Origin: Sulfuricella sp.
GTDB taxonomy: Bacteria > Pseudomonadota > Gammaproteobacteria > Burkholderiales > Sulfuricellaceae
Direction: 5' to 3'
Assembly (NCBI GenBank): GCA_030691435.1
Contig: JAUYEK010000079.1
Location: 1 to 8,925 of the forward strand
Length of the DNA: 8,925 bases
Made by a program: the position numbers and the translations under genes. How positions within the stretch are numbered: the first letter of the stretch is position 1; every line of letters begins with the position of its first letter. The notes beneath the pieces are model-generated. The model searched no databases and had not been told where the DNA came from. It saw only the letters and a list, made by a program, of their open reading frames with translations. Shown one piece after another: positions 1 through 5,665 of this stretch.

Positions 1-129
1 GCCCTTGATTTTGGCCAGTTCGTCGATGAAGTAGTTGGCGGTGGAGCCGGTGCCCACGCCGATGATCCCAGCGGGTACGTGCTCGATGGCGGCGCGGGCG
101 GTGGCTTGTTTTAGTTCGTCTTGCGTCAT
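1..129 (-). CDS. rpiA: Ribose-5-phosphate isomerase A, N-terminal fragment (cut by window edge)
   Basis: This enzyme interconverts ribose 5-phosphate and ribulose 5-phosphate in the cytoplasmic non-oxidative pentose phosphate pathway. Only the first 43 codons are inside the window, against about 220 in the family. The reverse strand reads [18 protein letters not shown], followed by [18 protein letters not shown]. The GTGST loop at residues 26-30 is the family's phosphate-binding signature, and the following NYFIDEL helix is also typical. The ATG at 127-129 has a modest purine-rich stretch (GGAAAC, and GGGGA further up) upstream. The next gene upstream lies on the same strand and ends 113 bp away, so co-transcription is possible but not shown. 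The identification rests on a short but highly diagnostic N-terminus. The rest of the gene cannot be judged. Confidence 0.93.
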   Translation of the reverse strand, partial: MTQDELKQATARAAIEHVPAGIIGVGTGSTANYFIDELAKIKG

Positions 130-242
130 GTTTCCAAATCCCCGTGAATGATAAGTTTTATCCAAACAATCGAATAATTATCTCAGGGTTTGTCGGTTTT
201 AGAAACTTTTTGGGTTCTTTCGCCGATCAATTTTTTGGCCAG

Positions 243-668
243 TTACGGTTTGGCCGGCCGGCCGGTCTTGAGTTTCTCCACCTGTTCCACGGCCTTGATC
301 AAAGCGGTGTCCGGCAGCTTGGACAGGCTCAGCAAACCCGCTCGCAGCAGTTCGCTTTTCTTGACGTGAACGCCAGCATGCAGGCATTTCTTCTTGAGTT
401 CGGCAAGTTGGGCGTAATCATTTTCCGGCATGGTGAAACTGTCGCGCACCATTTTAATTTTTTTGGGTTTGTCTGCCTTGGGCGGCTTCTCCGTTTTTGA
501 GGCTTTCGGCTTTGTTGCCAAGGGCGCGGCAGCGGTTTTTTTGGGGGGCGATTTGACTGCCTGTTTTGCGGGCGGCGGCGTTTTTATCGCGGCGGCTGGC
601 TTGGTCGTTTTATTCTCTGCCGGTGCGGCTGGCGCTGGTTTGGTATTAGGTTTGGCTTTCTCGGTCAT
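243..668 (-). CDS. Small basic protein: K/P/A-rich tail plus ribbon-helix-helix-like C-terminal domain
   Basis: The protein has 141 residues. Residues 1-70 are almost entirely K, P, A and T, like the disordered tails of bacterial histone H1-like proteins. Residues 71-141 look folded: a likely beta strand (KMVRDSFTMP, 73-82), a helix around 83-98, then VKKSELLRAGLLSL (102-115), which has the pattern of the second helix of ribbon-helix-helix DNA-binding domains. It ends in KTGRPAKP. I infer a DNA- or RNA-binding chromosomal protein. I recall similar C-termini in betaproteobacterial hypothetical proteins but cannot name a family. I chose the ATG at 668 because GGAG (675-678) sits 6 nt upstream. 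A TTG at 680 would add four residues but overlaps that ribosome-binding site. The tail contains a C6A7 run on the coding strand (536-548). The gene is divergent from ilvA. Confidence 0.8.
   Translation of the reverse strand: MTEKAKPNTKPAPAAPAENKTTKPAAAIKTPPPAKQAVKSPPKKTAAAPLATKPKASKTEKPPKADKPKKIKMVRDSFTMPENDYAQLAELKKKCLHAGVHVKKSELLRAGLLSLSKLPDTALIKAVEQVEKLKTGRPAKP
536..548 (-). repeat. C6A7 homopolymer tract inside the K/P/A-rich coding region
   Basis: On the plus strand the sequence is T7 (536-542) followed by G6 (543-548). On the coding strand this is C6A7, read as Pro-Pro-Lys-Lys at residues 41-44. Adjacent homopolymers of this length are prone to replication or transcriptional slippage. 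A slip here would change the frame before the ribbon-helix-helix-like domain. The phase (ccc ccc aaa aaa acc) does not form a standard -1 ribosomal slippery heptamer. Confidence 0.75.
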
Positions 669-680
669 GGCTCGCTCCAA

Positions 681-893
681 ATTAAAGTGACACTGTTAAG
701 CACGAATCAATATATACAGTTTATACAATTTATTGGTCTGTTCAACAAATATTTTCAATTCTTAATAATTAGTAATAAATAGTTATGTCAGATTATTATT
801 TCCCTTCCATGCCATTCGATGGCAGTTCACGTCCCGGCTTCTGATTTGGCCTGAATCCTGATAACCTCTCAAACAAAACCGGATCAAGAAGCT
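681..893. other. AT-rich divergent intergenic region upstream of ilvA
   Basis: This 213 bp gap separates two divergent genes and must hold both promoters. It is AT-rich from about 681 to 800 and contains a perfect 6-bp hairpin, TGCCAT-TCG-ATGGCA, at 810-824 in the ilvA leader. I see no clear sigma-70 promoter for ilvA, no run of isoleucine, leucine or valine codons that would indicate a classical attenuator, and no T-box-like structure. The ilvA ribosome-binding site is weak: GGA at 881-883, and AAGAAG at 886-891 only 2 nt from the ATG. Confidence 0.5.
720..748 (-). promoter_or_regulatory. Weak candidate promoter for the K/P/A-tailed protein gene
   Basis: On the minus strand a TATAAA (720-725) could be a -10 box, with TTGTTG (743-748) 17 bp upstream as a poor -35. 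The whole 681-800 stretch is strikingly AT-rich compared with the coding DNA around it, as expected for a divergent promoter region, but many AT-rich hexamers occur here. The assignment is tentative. Confidence 0.25.
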
Positions 894-2405
894 ATGCGTA
901 CCGACTACCTGGAAAAAATACTCACCGCCCGCGTTTACGACGTGGCCATCGAAAGCCCGCTGGAGCCCGCGCCGAACCTGTCGCGCCGCATCCAGAATGC
1001 GGTCCTGCTCAAGCGCGAGGACTTGCAACCGGTGTTCTCGTTCAAGCTGCGCGGCGCCTACAACAAGATGGTGCAGCTCCCCGCCGCGACGCTCAAGCGC
1101 GGGGTGATCGCCGCTTCGGCCGGCAACCACGCCCAGGGCGTGGCGCTTTCCGCGCAACGCCTGAAGTGCGAAGCCACCATCGTGATGCCCGTCACCACCC
1201 CGCAGATCAAGGTCGAGGCGGTGCAGAACCGAGGCGCCCACGTGGTGTTGCACGGCGACTCCTACAGCGACGCCTATGTCCATGCCATGGCCCTGGCGAA
1301 GGAGAAAAAGCTGGCCTTCGTTCATCCCTACGATGACCCGGAGGTGATTGCCGGGCAGGGCACCATCGGCATGGAAATCCTGCGCCAGCATCCGGACCCG
1401 ATTCACGCCATCTTCGTGCCGGTGGGCGGGGGCGGCCTGATCGCCGGTATTGCCGCTTACGTGAAGCGCCTCAAGCCGGAAATCAAAATCATCGGCGTCG
1501 AGCCGGTCGATGCCGATGCCATGTACCGCTCGCTGAAAAAGGGGGAGCGCGTGACCCTGGCTCAGGTCGGCATCTTCGCCGACGGCGTGGCGGTCAAGCA
1601 GGTGGGGGAAGAAACCTTCCGCCTTTGCCGCGAACTGGTGGACGAAGTCATCCTGGTGGATACCGATGCCATCTGCGCCGCGATCAAGGACGTGTTCGAG
1701 GATACCCGTTCCATCCTCGAACCGGCCGGGGCGCTTTCCATCGCCGGAGCCAAGCTGTACGCCGCGCGCGAAAAGCTGAAGAACAAGACGCTGGTGGCGA
1801 TCGCCTCTGGCGCCAACATGAACTTCGACCGGTTGCGGCATGTCGCCGAGCGCGCCGAACTGGGCGAGCAGCGCGAAGCCGTGCTATCCGTCACCATTCC
1901 GGAAAAGCCGGGCAGCTTCAAGGCGTTCTGCGCCCTGCTGGGGACGCGCAACATCACCGAATTCAACTACCGTTATTCCGATTCCAGCGCGGCCCATGTG
2001 TTCGTCGGGGTGCAGGCGCAAAACCGCGGCGAAACCGAGAAGCTGCTGGCGCTGCTGGAGCGCAAGGGGCTCCAGCCGGTGGACATGAGCGACAACGAGA
2101 TGGCCAAGCTGCATGTCCGGCACATGGTGGGCGGCCATGCTCCCCAGGCGAAAAACGAAATCCTCTATCGCTTCGAATTCCCCGAGCGCCCCGGCGCGCT
2201 GATGAAGTTTCTCGACAGCGTGGGCCAGAGCTGGAACATCAGCCTGTTTCACTACCGCAACCATGGCGCAGACTACGGGCGGGTGCTGGTGGGGGTGCAG
2301 GTGCCGCATCAGGATAAGCCCGCCTTCAGGGCCTTTCTGAAGCGCCTGGGCTATCCCTATGTGGATGAGAGCAAGAACCCGGCTTACAAATTGTTTCTCG
2401 GTTGA
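894..2405 (+). CDS. ilvA: Biosynthetic threonine dehydratase (threonine deaminase)
   Basis: This PLP enzyme deaminates threonine to 2-oxobutanoate, the committed step of isoleucine biosynthesis, in the cytoplasm. The 503 residues match the length of the long, allosteric form (E. coli IlvA is 514). The PLP lysine is K51 in SFKLRGAY, the substrate loop SAGNHAQG lies at 75-82, and the glycine-rich phosphate loop VPVGGGGL at 175-182. Two C-terminal ACT-like regulatory domains follow: about 328-400 (LSVTIPEKPGSFKAF) and 422-495 (LYRFEFPERPGALMKF). Having both favours the isoleucine-inhibited, valine-activated biosynthetic enzyme over the short catabolic TdcB type. No other ilv gene is in the window, so it is probably monocistronic. 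A repeat element begins 6 bp after its stop. Confidence 0.97.
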   Translation: MRTDYLEKILTARVYDVAIESPLEPAPNLSRRIQNAVLLKREDLQPVFSFKLRGAYNKMVQLPAATLKRGVIAASAGNHAQGVALSAQRLKCEATIVMPVTTPQIKVEAVQNRGAHVVLHGDSYSDAYVHAMALAKEKKLAFVHPYDDPEVIAGQGTIGMEILRQHPDPIHAIFVPVGGGGLIAGIAAYVKRLKPEIKIIGVEPVDADAMYRSLKKGERVTLAQVGIFADGVAVKQVGEETFRLCRELVDEVILVDTDAICAAIKDVFEDTRSILEPAGALSIAGAKLYAAREKLKNKTLVAIASGANMNFDRLRHVAERAELGEQREAVLSVTIPEKPGSFKAFCALLGTRNITEFNYRYSDSSAAHVFVGVQAQNRGETEKLLALLERKGLQPVDMSDNEMAKLHVRHMVGGHAPQAKNEILYRFEFPERPGALMKFLDSVGQSWNISLFHYRNHGADYGRVLVGVQVPHQDKPAFRAFLKRLGYPYVDESKNPAYKLFLG

Positions 2406-2411
2406 TTCCGG

Positions 2412-2524
2412 ATTGTCCATTAGAGCCAAAACACCGCTGTGGGAGCGGCGCCCTCGCCGCGATTTGCGGCCGCATTCGCGCCGGGGGCGGCGCTCCTACA
2501 TGCACGAGCATTCCAATGGACAAT
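2412..2524. repeat. Palindromic REP-like element, copy A
   Basis: This 113 bp element is bounded by a perfect 10-bp inverted repeat, attgtccatt (2412-2421) and aatggacaat (2515-2524). Inside is a 55-bp GC-rich core (2442-2496) that starts ggagcg and ends cgctcc and contains the hairpin GCCGC-GATTT-GCGGC (2456-2470). It is related to copy B (7638-7750) and truncated copy C (8733-8794). Similarity to copy B runs a few bases past the right end (gggtt). It starts 6 bp after the ilvA stop and could act as a 3'-end stem-loop. No protein is encoded, so it is non-autonomous if mobile. The tgtaggagc...cgcgccggg style recalls REP sequences of proteobacteria. Confidence 0.85.
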
Positions 2525-2534
2525 TTGGGTTGAT

Positions 2535-2576
2535 TTGATTTAAATCATCGATAGGCCGTTCCGCTGTCGTTATGAT
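2535..2576 (+). promoter_or_regulatory. FNR/ANR-type class II promoter for the exported protein gene
   Basis: TTGAT-TTAA-ATCAT at 2535-2548 matches the FNR/ANR consensus TTGAT-N4-ATCAA at 9 of 10 positions. A near-consensus -10 box, TATGAT, lies at 2571-2576. A transcription start at 2583 would put the centre of the FNR-like box at exactly -41.5, the standard class II activator position. No good -35 hexamer is present, as expected when an activator replaces it. The predicted leader then carries AGAGG (2587-2591), 7 nt before the GTG at 2599. CRP-family proteins with related specificity (Dnr, NnrR, Crp) cannot be excluded. The geometry is read directly from the sequence; regulation is inferred. 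Confidence 0.55.
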
Positions 2577-2598
2577 GCTAAATTTTAGAGGCGGGAAA

Positions 2599-3369
2599 GT
2601 GCAACGGGTACTGAAGTTTCTGGCGGCAGCAATGCTTTTGTTCCTGTCCGGCCATGCCGCCGCCCATTTCGACAGCGCCGTCCAGGCGCTGCCCGCAGGT
2701 TATGCCGGGGATGACATCAAAAAATGGTATGGAGAAATTTTCGCCTCCGTGCCGGTAGCTGCGAGCATCAAGGAGGGAGTGTTCGCCTTTGCCGTCGATC
2801 TCGATGTCGGCCCGAATTTTTCCCAGGAATACGACACGGCCAGCGGCAAGCTGGAACTGCGCTACAACATGGCGTTCAACCAGATCGCCGAGGGTTGGAG
2901 CTGGGATGAACTGGCCAACCCCGATCAGCGCGACTATTACCGCTTCAAATTTCTGCCCCTCGGCTTCGAAACCGCTTCCAGGCACGAGCCCGTAGTGGTG
3001 GAGCTCTACCCCGGCAAAATGGTGGAAGTGAAAAACCGCTGGCGCTACGAATACTTCCTGGCCTTCGACAACCTCTACGATTTTTACGAGCGCAAGGTGG
3101 ACGACGATGCCGGCTTCGGCGCGGCTGTTGCGATGAAAGCCGAGGATGCCAGGCGGCTGGTGGAGGGCAAGACCCTGCGCACTCTGGCGCTGTGCCGGCT
3201 CAAGCCGCCCTACCATGCCGAAAGCAACACCTTCTGGAAAGCCACCTTCGCAGAGCCGGTGGATTACACCCTGAGAAAGCGCTACCTGGTGGGCGATCTG
3301 CTCGAGGTGTGGTTTTACGATAGCGCCAGCGGCAAGGTGCTGGCGAAGGTGCGGCGCAACCAGCCCTGA
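2599..3369 (+). CDS. Exported protein of unknown function
   Basis: I do not recognise the family. With the GTG start the protein has 256 residues. It opens with a signal peptide: R3 and K6, a hydrophobic stretch (7-18), and a likely signal peptidase I site after AAA at 20-22, leaving a mature protein of about 234 residues. There is no lipobox and no further membrane segment. The mature part is soluble-looking and rich in aromatic and charged residues (SWDELANPDQRDYYRFKF at 101-118, RWRYEYFLAFDNLYDFYE at 147-164). It has a single cysteine (C199) and probably a beta-rich C-terminus. I prefer GTG at 2599 because AGAGG (2587-2591) precedes it by 7 nt. The ATGs at 2572 and 2575 fall in the predicted -10 box and lack a ribosome-binding site. 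It stands alone behind an FNR-like box, suggesting a role under low oxygen, which is inference. Confidence 0.8.
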   Translation: MQRVLKFLAAAMLLFLSGHAAAHFDSAVQALPAGYAGDDIKKWYGEIFASVPVAASIKEGVFAFAVDLDVGPNFSQEYDTASGKLELRYNMAFNQIAEGWSWDELANPDQRDYYRFKFLPLGFETASRHEPVVVELYPGKMVEVKNRWRYEYFLAFDNLYDFYERKVDDDAGFGAAVAMKAEDARRLVEGKTLRTLALCRLKPPYHAESNTFWKATFAEPVDYTLRKRYLVGDLLEVWFYDSASGKVLAKVRRNQP

Positions 3370-3380
3370 GCCGGTGGCAA

Positions 3381-3450
3381 GCCCGGATGCGGCGCAACGC
3401 AATCCCGGGGCGTCTCCATTGCCGGATTTTATTTCATTCCATCCGGGCAA
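3381..3450. repeat. Pair of opposed GCCCGGAT stem-loops between convergent genes
   Basis: Two related imperfect palindromes stand back to back. The first pairs gcccggat (3381-3388) with atcccgggg (3402-3410); the second pairs ttgccggat (3418-3426 region) with atccgggcaa (3441-3450). Each has a one-base bulge. Read on the minus strand, the second starts gcccggat like the first, so the two are inverted copies in a BIME-like arrangement. The pair starts 11 bp after the stop of the exported protein gene and ends 34 bp from the stop of the convergent CZB gene. It may serve as a bidirectional 3'-end structure. There is no clear T-run, so intrinsic termination is not demonstrated. Confidence 0.65.
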
Positions 3451-3484
3451 CGCTTGCTATGGGCAAACCTATGCCAGGCGCCAT

Positions 3485-3937
3485 CTATCTGTGTGGGCGG
3501 GGCGGTAGGGAGGCGATTTCCTCCTCCAGGAAAGCGATCGTTTCGAGCAAGGTTTCTGAAATTCCGATGAGGCCTGGCATGTGTTTCCGCGCTTCATCAA
3601 GCTTGCCTTGCTCGACAAGGTGGTGAATCCGGCCATACAGGGCGTGGAGAGTTTCGTGGGGCGGCTCCAGTGCACGGTAGAAGGTAAGCTCCCCCAGCAT
3701 CTGCTTGCCTTGGTTATAGTACCATTTCCCGAATTCGCATTCGGTCGATAAAAGCGGTGCTGAGTCCTGTGGGCAGTCAAGCCCTTCGACCAGGCACTGG
3801 GCATAGACACGCCACTTGAGGTGAGCTGCCTTGGCCTTCTGAACCAGACTCAACGCCAGCTGTTTATTGATCAAGGGTGCGTTTCCCGTCCCTGGCTGTT
3901 GAGGAAGCGCAGAACCTGATTCGCCCGGACAAGTCAT
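3485..3937 (-). CDS. Stand-alone CZB (chemoreceptor zinc-binding) domain protein
   Basis: CZB domains bind zinc through three histidines and one cysteine. They usually form part of chemoreceptors or of diguanylate cyclases such as DgcZ, where they sense zinc or oxidants. This 150-residue protein shows the full pattern: AAHLKWR with H39, the hallmark CEFGKWYY with C67, and PPHETLH with H94 and H98. The rest is predicted helical, ending in a charged helix and a short PPRPHR tail. There is no GGDEF, methyl-accepting, transmembrane or signal sequence, so it is a soluble single-domain protein of unknown output. Residues 1-25 look unstructured. The ATG at 3937 has GAGG (3943-3946) 6 nt upstream. 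The gene is convergent with the exported protein gene and separated from the upstream aldehyde dehydrogenase gene by a repeat element, so it probably has its own promoter. Confidence 0.88.
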   Translation of the reverse strand: MTCPGESGSALPQQPGTGNAPLINKQLALSLVQKAKAAHLKWRVYAQCLVEGLDCPQDSAPLLSTECEFGKWYYNQGKQMLGELTFYRALEPPHETLHALYGRIHHLVEQGKLDEARKHMPGLIGISETLLETIAFLEEEIASLPPRPHR

Positions 3938-3942
3938 AATAA

Positions 3943-3946
3943 CCTC
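3943..3946 (-). promoter_or_regulatory. Ribosome-binding site of the CZB gene
   Basis: The minus strand reads AAAGAGGTTATTATG. GAGG (3943-3946) with 5-6 nt spacing is the strongest Shine-Dalgarno on the minus strand of this window and fixes the start at 3937. Confidence 0.7.
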
Positions 3947-3994
3947 TTTATTAAATCAAAGTGCTGCGCAGGGCACTCTGGAGCGCAAGACTCC

Positions 3995-4000
3995 ATTGTA
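3995..4000 (-). promoter_or_regulatory. Weak candidate -10 box for the CZB gene
   Basis: The minus strand carries TACAAT (one mismatch to TATAAT) about 60 bp upstream of the start codon. TTGCTA lies 19 bp further upstream as a poorly spaced -35. The predicted leader contains a small inverted repeat, tggag (3979-3983) with ctcca (3991-3995). This is tentative, but a promoter is expected somewhere between the start codon and the repeat element. Confidence 0.25.
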
Positions 4001-4049
4001 ATCCCCCTTCGTCATGATCTAGCAAGACAAATTTTCCACTCCCAATTAT

Positions 4050-4256
4050 CCTAAAAAACTTAGTTAGCCACAGAGAACACAGAGTTCACAGAGGAAATGG
4101 GGCAGGCAGGGATGGGCGACTTGTTGCCCAACTCGCAAAAACAAGAGTTTGGCGGATTGTCGCCGGCCACCCATTTGGTGCGGCTGGAACTTACCTTAAC
4201 CCATTGTTCTCTCTGTGTTCTCTGTGCCCTCTGTGGCTTGAACTGAGGTTTCTAGG
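4050..4256. repeat. ~207 bp near-palindromic MITE-like element with ACAGAG-rich arms
   Basis: The left arm, from cctaaaaaac (4050) through gccacagagaacacagag (4067-4084), is mirrored by a right arm with ctctgtgttctctgtg (4210-4225) and ctctgtggctt (4230-4240), ending tttctagg at 4256. These are imperfect terminal inverted repeats of about 45 bp. The interior holds a second nested inverted repeat: ggcgac (4115-4120) with gtcgcc (4159-4164), and aactc (4130-4134) with gagtt (4145-4149), around an A-rich loop. No open reading frame of note lies inside. The right end stops one base short of the stop codon of the aldehyde dehydrogenase gene. Similar CCACAGAG...CTCTGTGG repeats are, from memory, dispersed in many bacterial genomes. 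It fills most of the 320 bp gap. Confidence 0.75.
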
Positions 4257-4257
4257 A

Positions 4258-5622
4258 TTATTTTACCCACACCGTCTTGATGTTCACGAACTCACGGATG
4301 CCGTGGTAGGAAAGCTCGCGGCCGAAGCCTGATGCCTTGATGCCGCCGAACGGCAGGCGCGGATCGGATTTGACTGTGCCGTTAATGAAGCAGCAGCCCG
4401 CTTCGATCTCTCGCGACAGCCTTTCCGCGCGCGCGGCATCGCGGCTCCACAGGCTGGCACCCAAACCGAAGCGGGTGTCGTTGGCGATTCCGAGGGCGTC
4501 CTGTTCGTCGCGCGCACGGATGAAGGCGGCCACAGGGCCGAACAGCTCCTCGTGATAGGCGCGCGCTTTCGGCGTGACATGGTCGAGAATGGAAGGCAGG
4601 TAATAGGCGCCCTCCCCGGCGACCGGTTCGCAGCCCAATAAAGCTTGCGCTCCCTGGGCGATGGAATCCGTATCCTGGCGGTGCAGTTCGTCGCGCAGGT
4701 CGAGCCTCGCCATCGGTCCTGCCTGAGTGTCTTCCTTCATGGGATCCCCGACTCGAAGGGCGGCAATTTTTTGCATCATCAGGAGCATGAACTCGTCAGC
4801 GATTTCCGGCACGACAATGAAACGCTTGGCTGCGATGCAGGACTGGCCGTTGTTGAGGAAGCGCGAATTGACGGCCTGGGTGCTGGCATCGTCGAGATCG
4901 GCATCGCGCAGCACAATGAAGGGGTCTGAACCGCCCAGTTCCAGCACGCATTTTTTCAGGTTACGCCCTGCCTCCGCGGCAACCTGTCGCCCGGCCGCCT
5001 CCGATCCGGTAAAAGTGACGGCATGGATGCGCGGATCGGCGATGAGGCCCGCAACCTGGTTTGTTTCGATCATCAGCGTAGCGAACAGGCCCTTCGGCAG
5101 GCCAGCGGTATGGAAAATTTCCTCCATCGCCAGCGCGCACTGCGGCACGTTGGGGGCGTGCTTGAGCACCACGGCATTGCCCGCCATCAGCGCCGGTGCG
5201 GCGACGCGAAACACCTGCCAGAAGGGGAAATTCCACGGCATGATCGCGAGCACGGCGCCGAGCGGCGGGTAGCTGACGTAGCTTTGGGTGGCATCGGTTT
5301 CGACCGGCTCGTCCGCGAGAAATTCGGCGGCGTGGAGGGCGTAGTAGTCGCACGCCAGGGCGCATTTTTCCACTTCGGCACGGGCTTCCCGCAACGGCTT
5401 TCCCATTTCCCGGATAATCAGGGCGGCGTAGTCGTCGTGGTTCGCCATCAGGATTTCCGCCGCGCGGCGCAGCGCTTCGGCGCGCTGCGCGAAGCCGGTT
5501 TTGTGCCAGATTTTCTGGGCTCTCCGGCCTTCTTCCAGTGCGCTGTCGAGGTGTTGGTCGTCGCATTTCTGGAAAATTCTCTCAACCAAGCCGGTGGCGG
5601 GGTTCAGGCTGATGTGGGGCAT
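4258..5622 (-). CDS. NAD(P)-dependent aldehyde dehydrogenase, succinate-semialdehyde dehydrogenase type (Sad/YneI-like)
   Basis: A cytoplasmic aldehyde dehydrogenase oxidising an aldehyde, probably succinate semialdehyde, to the acid. The 454 residues match Sad/YneI and GabD1-type enzymes (about 455-462). Key residues are all present: the catalytic-site asparagine N131 in MPWNFPFWQ, K154 in the cofactor site, FTGS at 204-207, the general base E228 in LELGGSDPFIV, the nucleophile C262 in NNGQSCIAAKR, and EELFGP at 358-363. The C-terminus has the usual LPFGGIKASGFGRE. The GGSDPFIV form and the short N-terminus point to the Sad subgroup, but the substrate cannot be fixed from sequence alone. The ATG at 5622 has only a weak AAGATAG upstream. 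No gabT or other GABA or polyamine genes are nearby. The gene is divergent from slt and ends against a repeat element. Confidence 0.93.
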   Translation of the reverse strand: MPHISLNPATGLVERIFQKCDDQHLDSALEEGRRAQKIWHKTGFAQRAEALRRAAEILMANHDDYAALIIREMGKPLREARAEVEKCALACDYYALHAAEFLADEPVETDATQSYVSYPPLGAVLAIMPWNFPFWQVFRVAAPALMAGNAVVLKHAPNVPQCALAMEEIFHTAGLPKGLFATLMIETNQVAGLIADPRIHAVTFTGSEAAGRQVAAEAGRNLKKCVLELGGSDPFIVLRDADLDDASTQAVNSRFLNNGQSCIAAKRFIVVPEIADEFMLLMMQKIAALRVGDPMKEDTQAGPMARLDLRDELHRQDTDSIAQGAQALLGCEPVAGEGAYYLPSILDHVTPKARAYHEELFGPVAAFIRARDEQDALGIANDTRFGLGASLWSRDAARAERLSREIEAGCCFINGTVKSDPRLPFGGIKASGFGRELSYHGIREFVNIKTVWVK

Positions 5623-5665
5623 CGTGTGCTATCTTTTAAGGACGGAAAATTCTACTATAGCACCT
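5623..5665. promoter_or_regulatory. 43 bp divergent spacer between aldehyde dehydrogenase gene and slt
   Basis: The spacer must serve two divergent genes, so at least one promoter probably lies partly inside coding DNA. On the plus strand, TACTAT (5653-5658) is a plausible -10 box. It would start transcription at about 5665, essentially at the slt ATG (5666). There is no Shine-Dalgarno before that ATG and no convincing -35. On the minus strand the overlapping TATAGT could serve the other gene. Confidence 0.3.

Noticed and set aside
785..844. Possible leader peptide upstream of ilvA (19 codons, MSDYYFPSMPFDGSSRPGF)
   Set aside because: It has no run of isoleucine, leucine or valine codons, no Shine-Dalgarno, and no terminator/antiterminator pair after it. 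It is not a convincing attenuator.
783..1841. Long open frame on the minus strand (352 codons) opposite ilvA
   Set aside because: It lies antisense to a clearly conserved ilvA and has the Arg/His/Gly/Gln-rich composition of a GC-driven shadow frame. The same reasoning removes the long antisense frames at 1884-2429, 2578-3450, 5636-6520, 6533-7084 and 7957-8562.
2572..2598. ATG starts at 2572 and 2575 for the exported protein
   Set aside because: They have no ribosome-binding site at a suitable distance, fall in the TATGAT -10 element, and would put nine extra residues before a signal peptide that is well formed from the GTG at 2599.
3940..3960. FNR-like half site (minus strand TTGATTTAATAAA) upstream of the CZB gene
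   Set aside because: Only the TTGAT half matches. The second half does not, and it sits between the predicted promoter and the start codon.
4067..4093. Short ACAGAG-type tandem units as a CRISPR-like or tandem array
   Set aside because: The units are only a few degenerate short motifs without spacers, and they are mirrored at 4210-4240 as terminal inverted repeats of one element.
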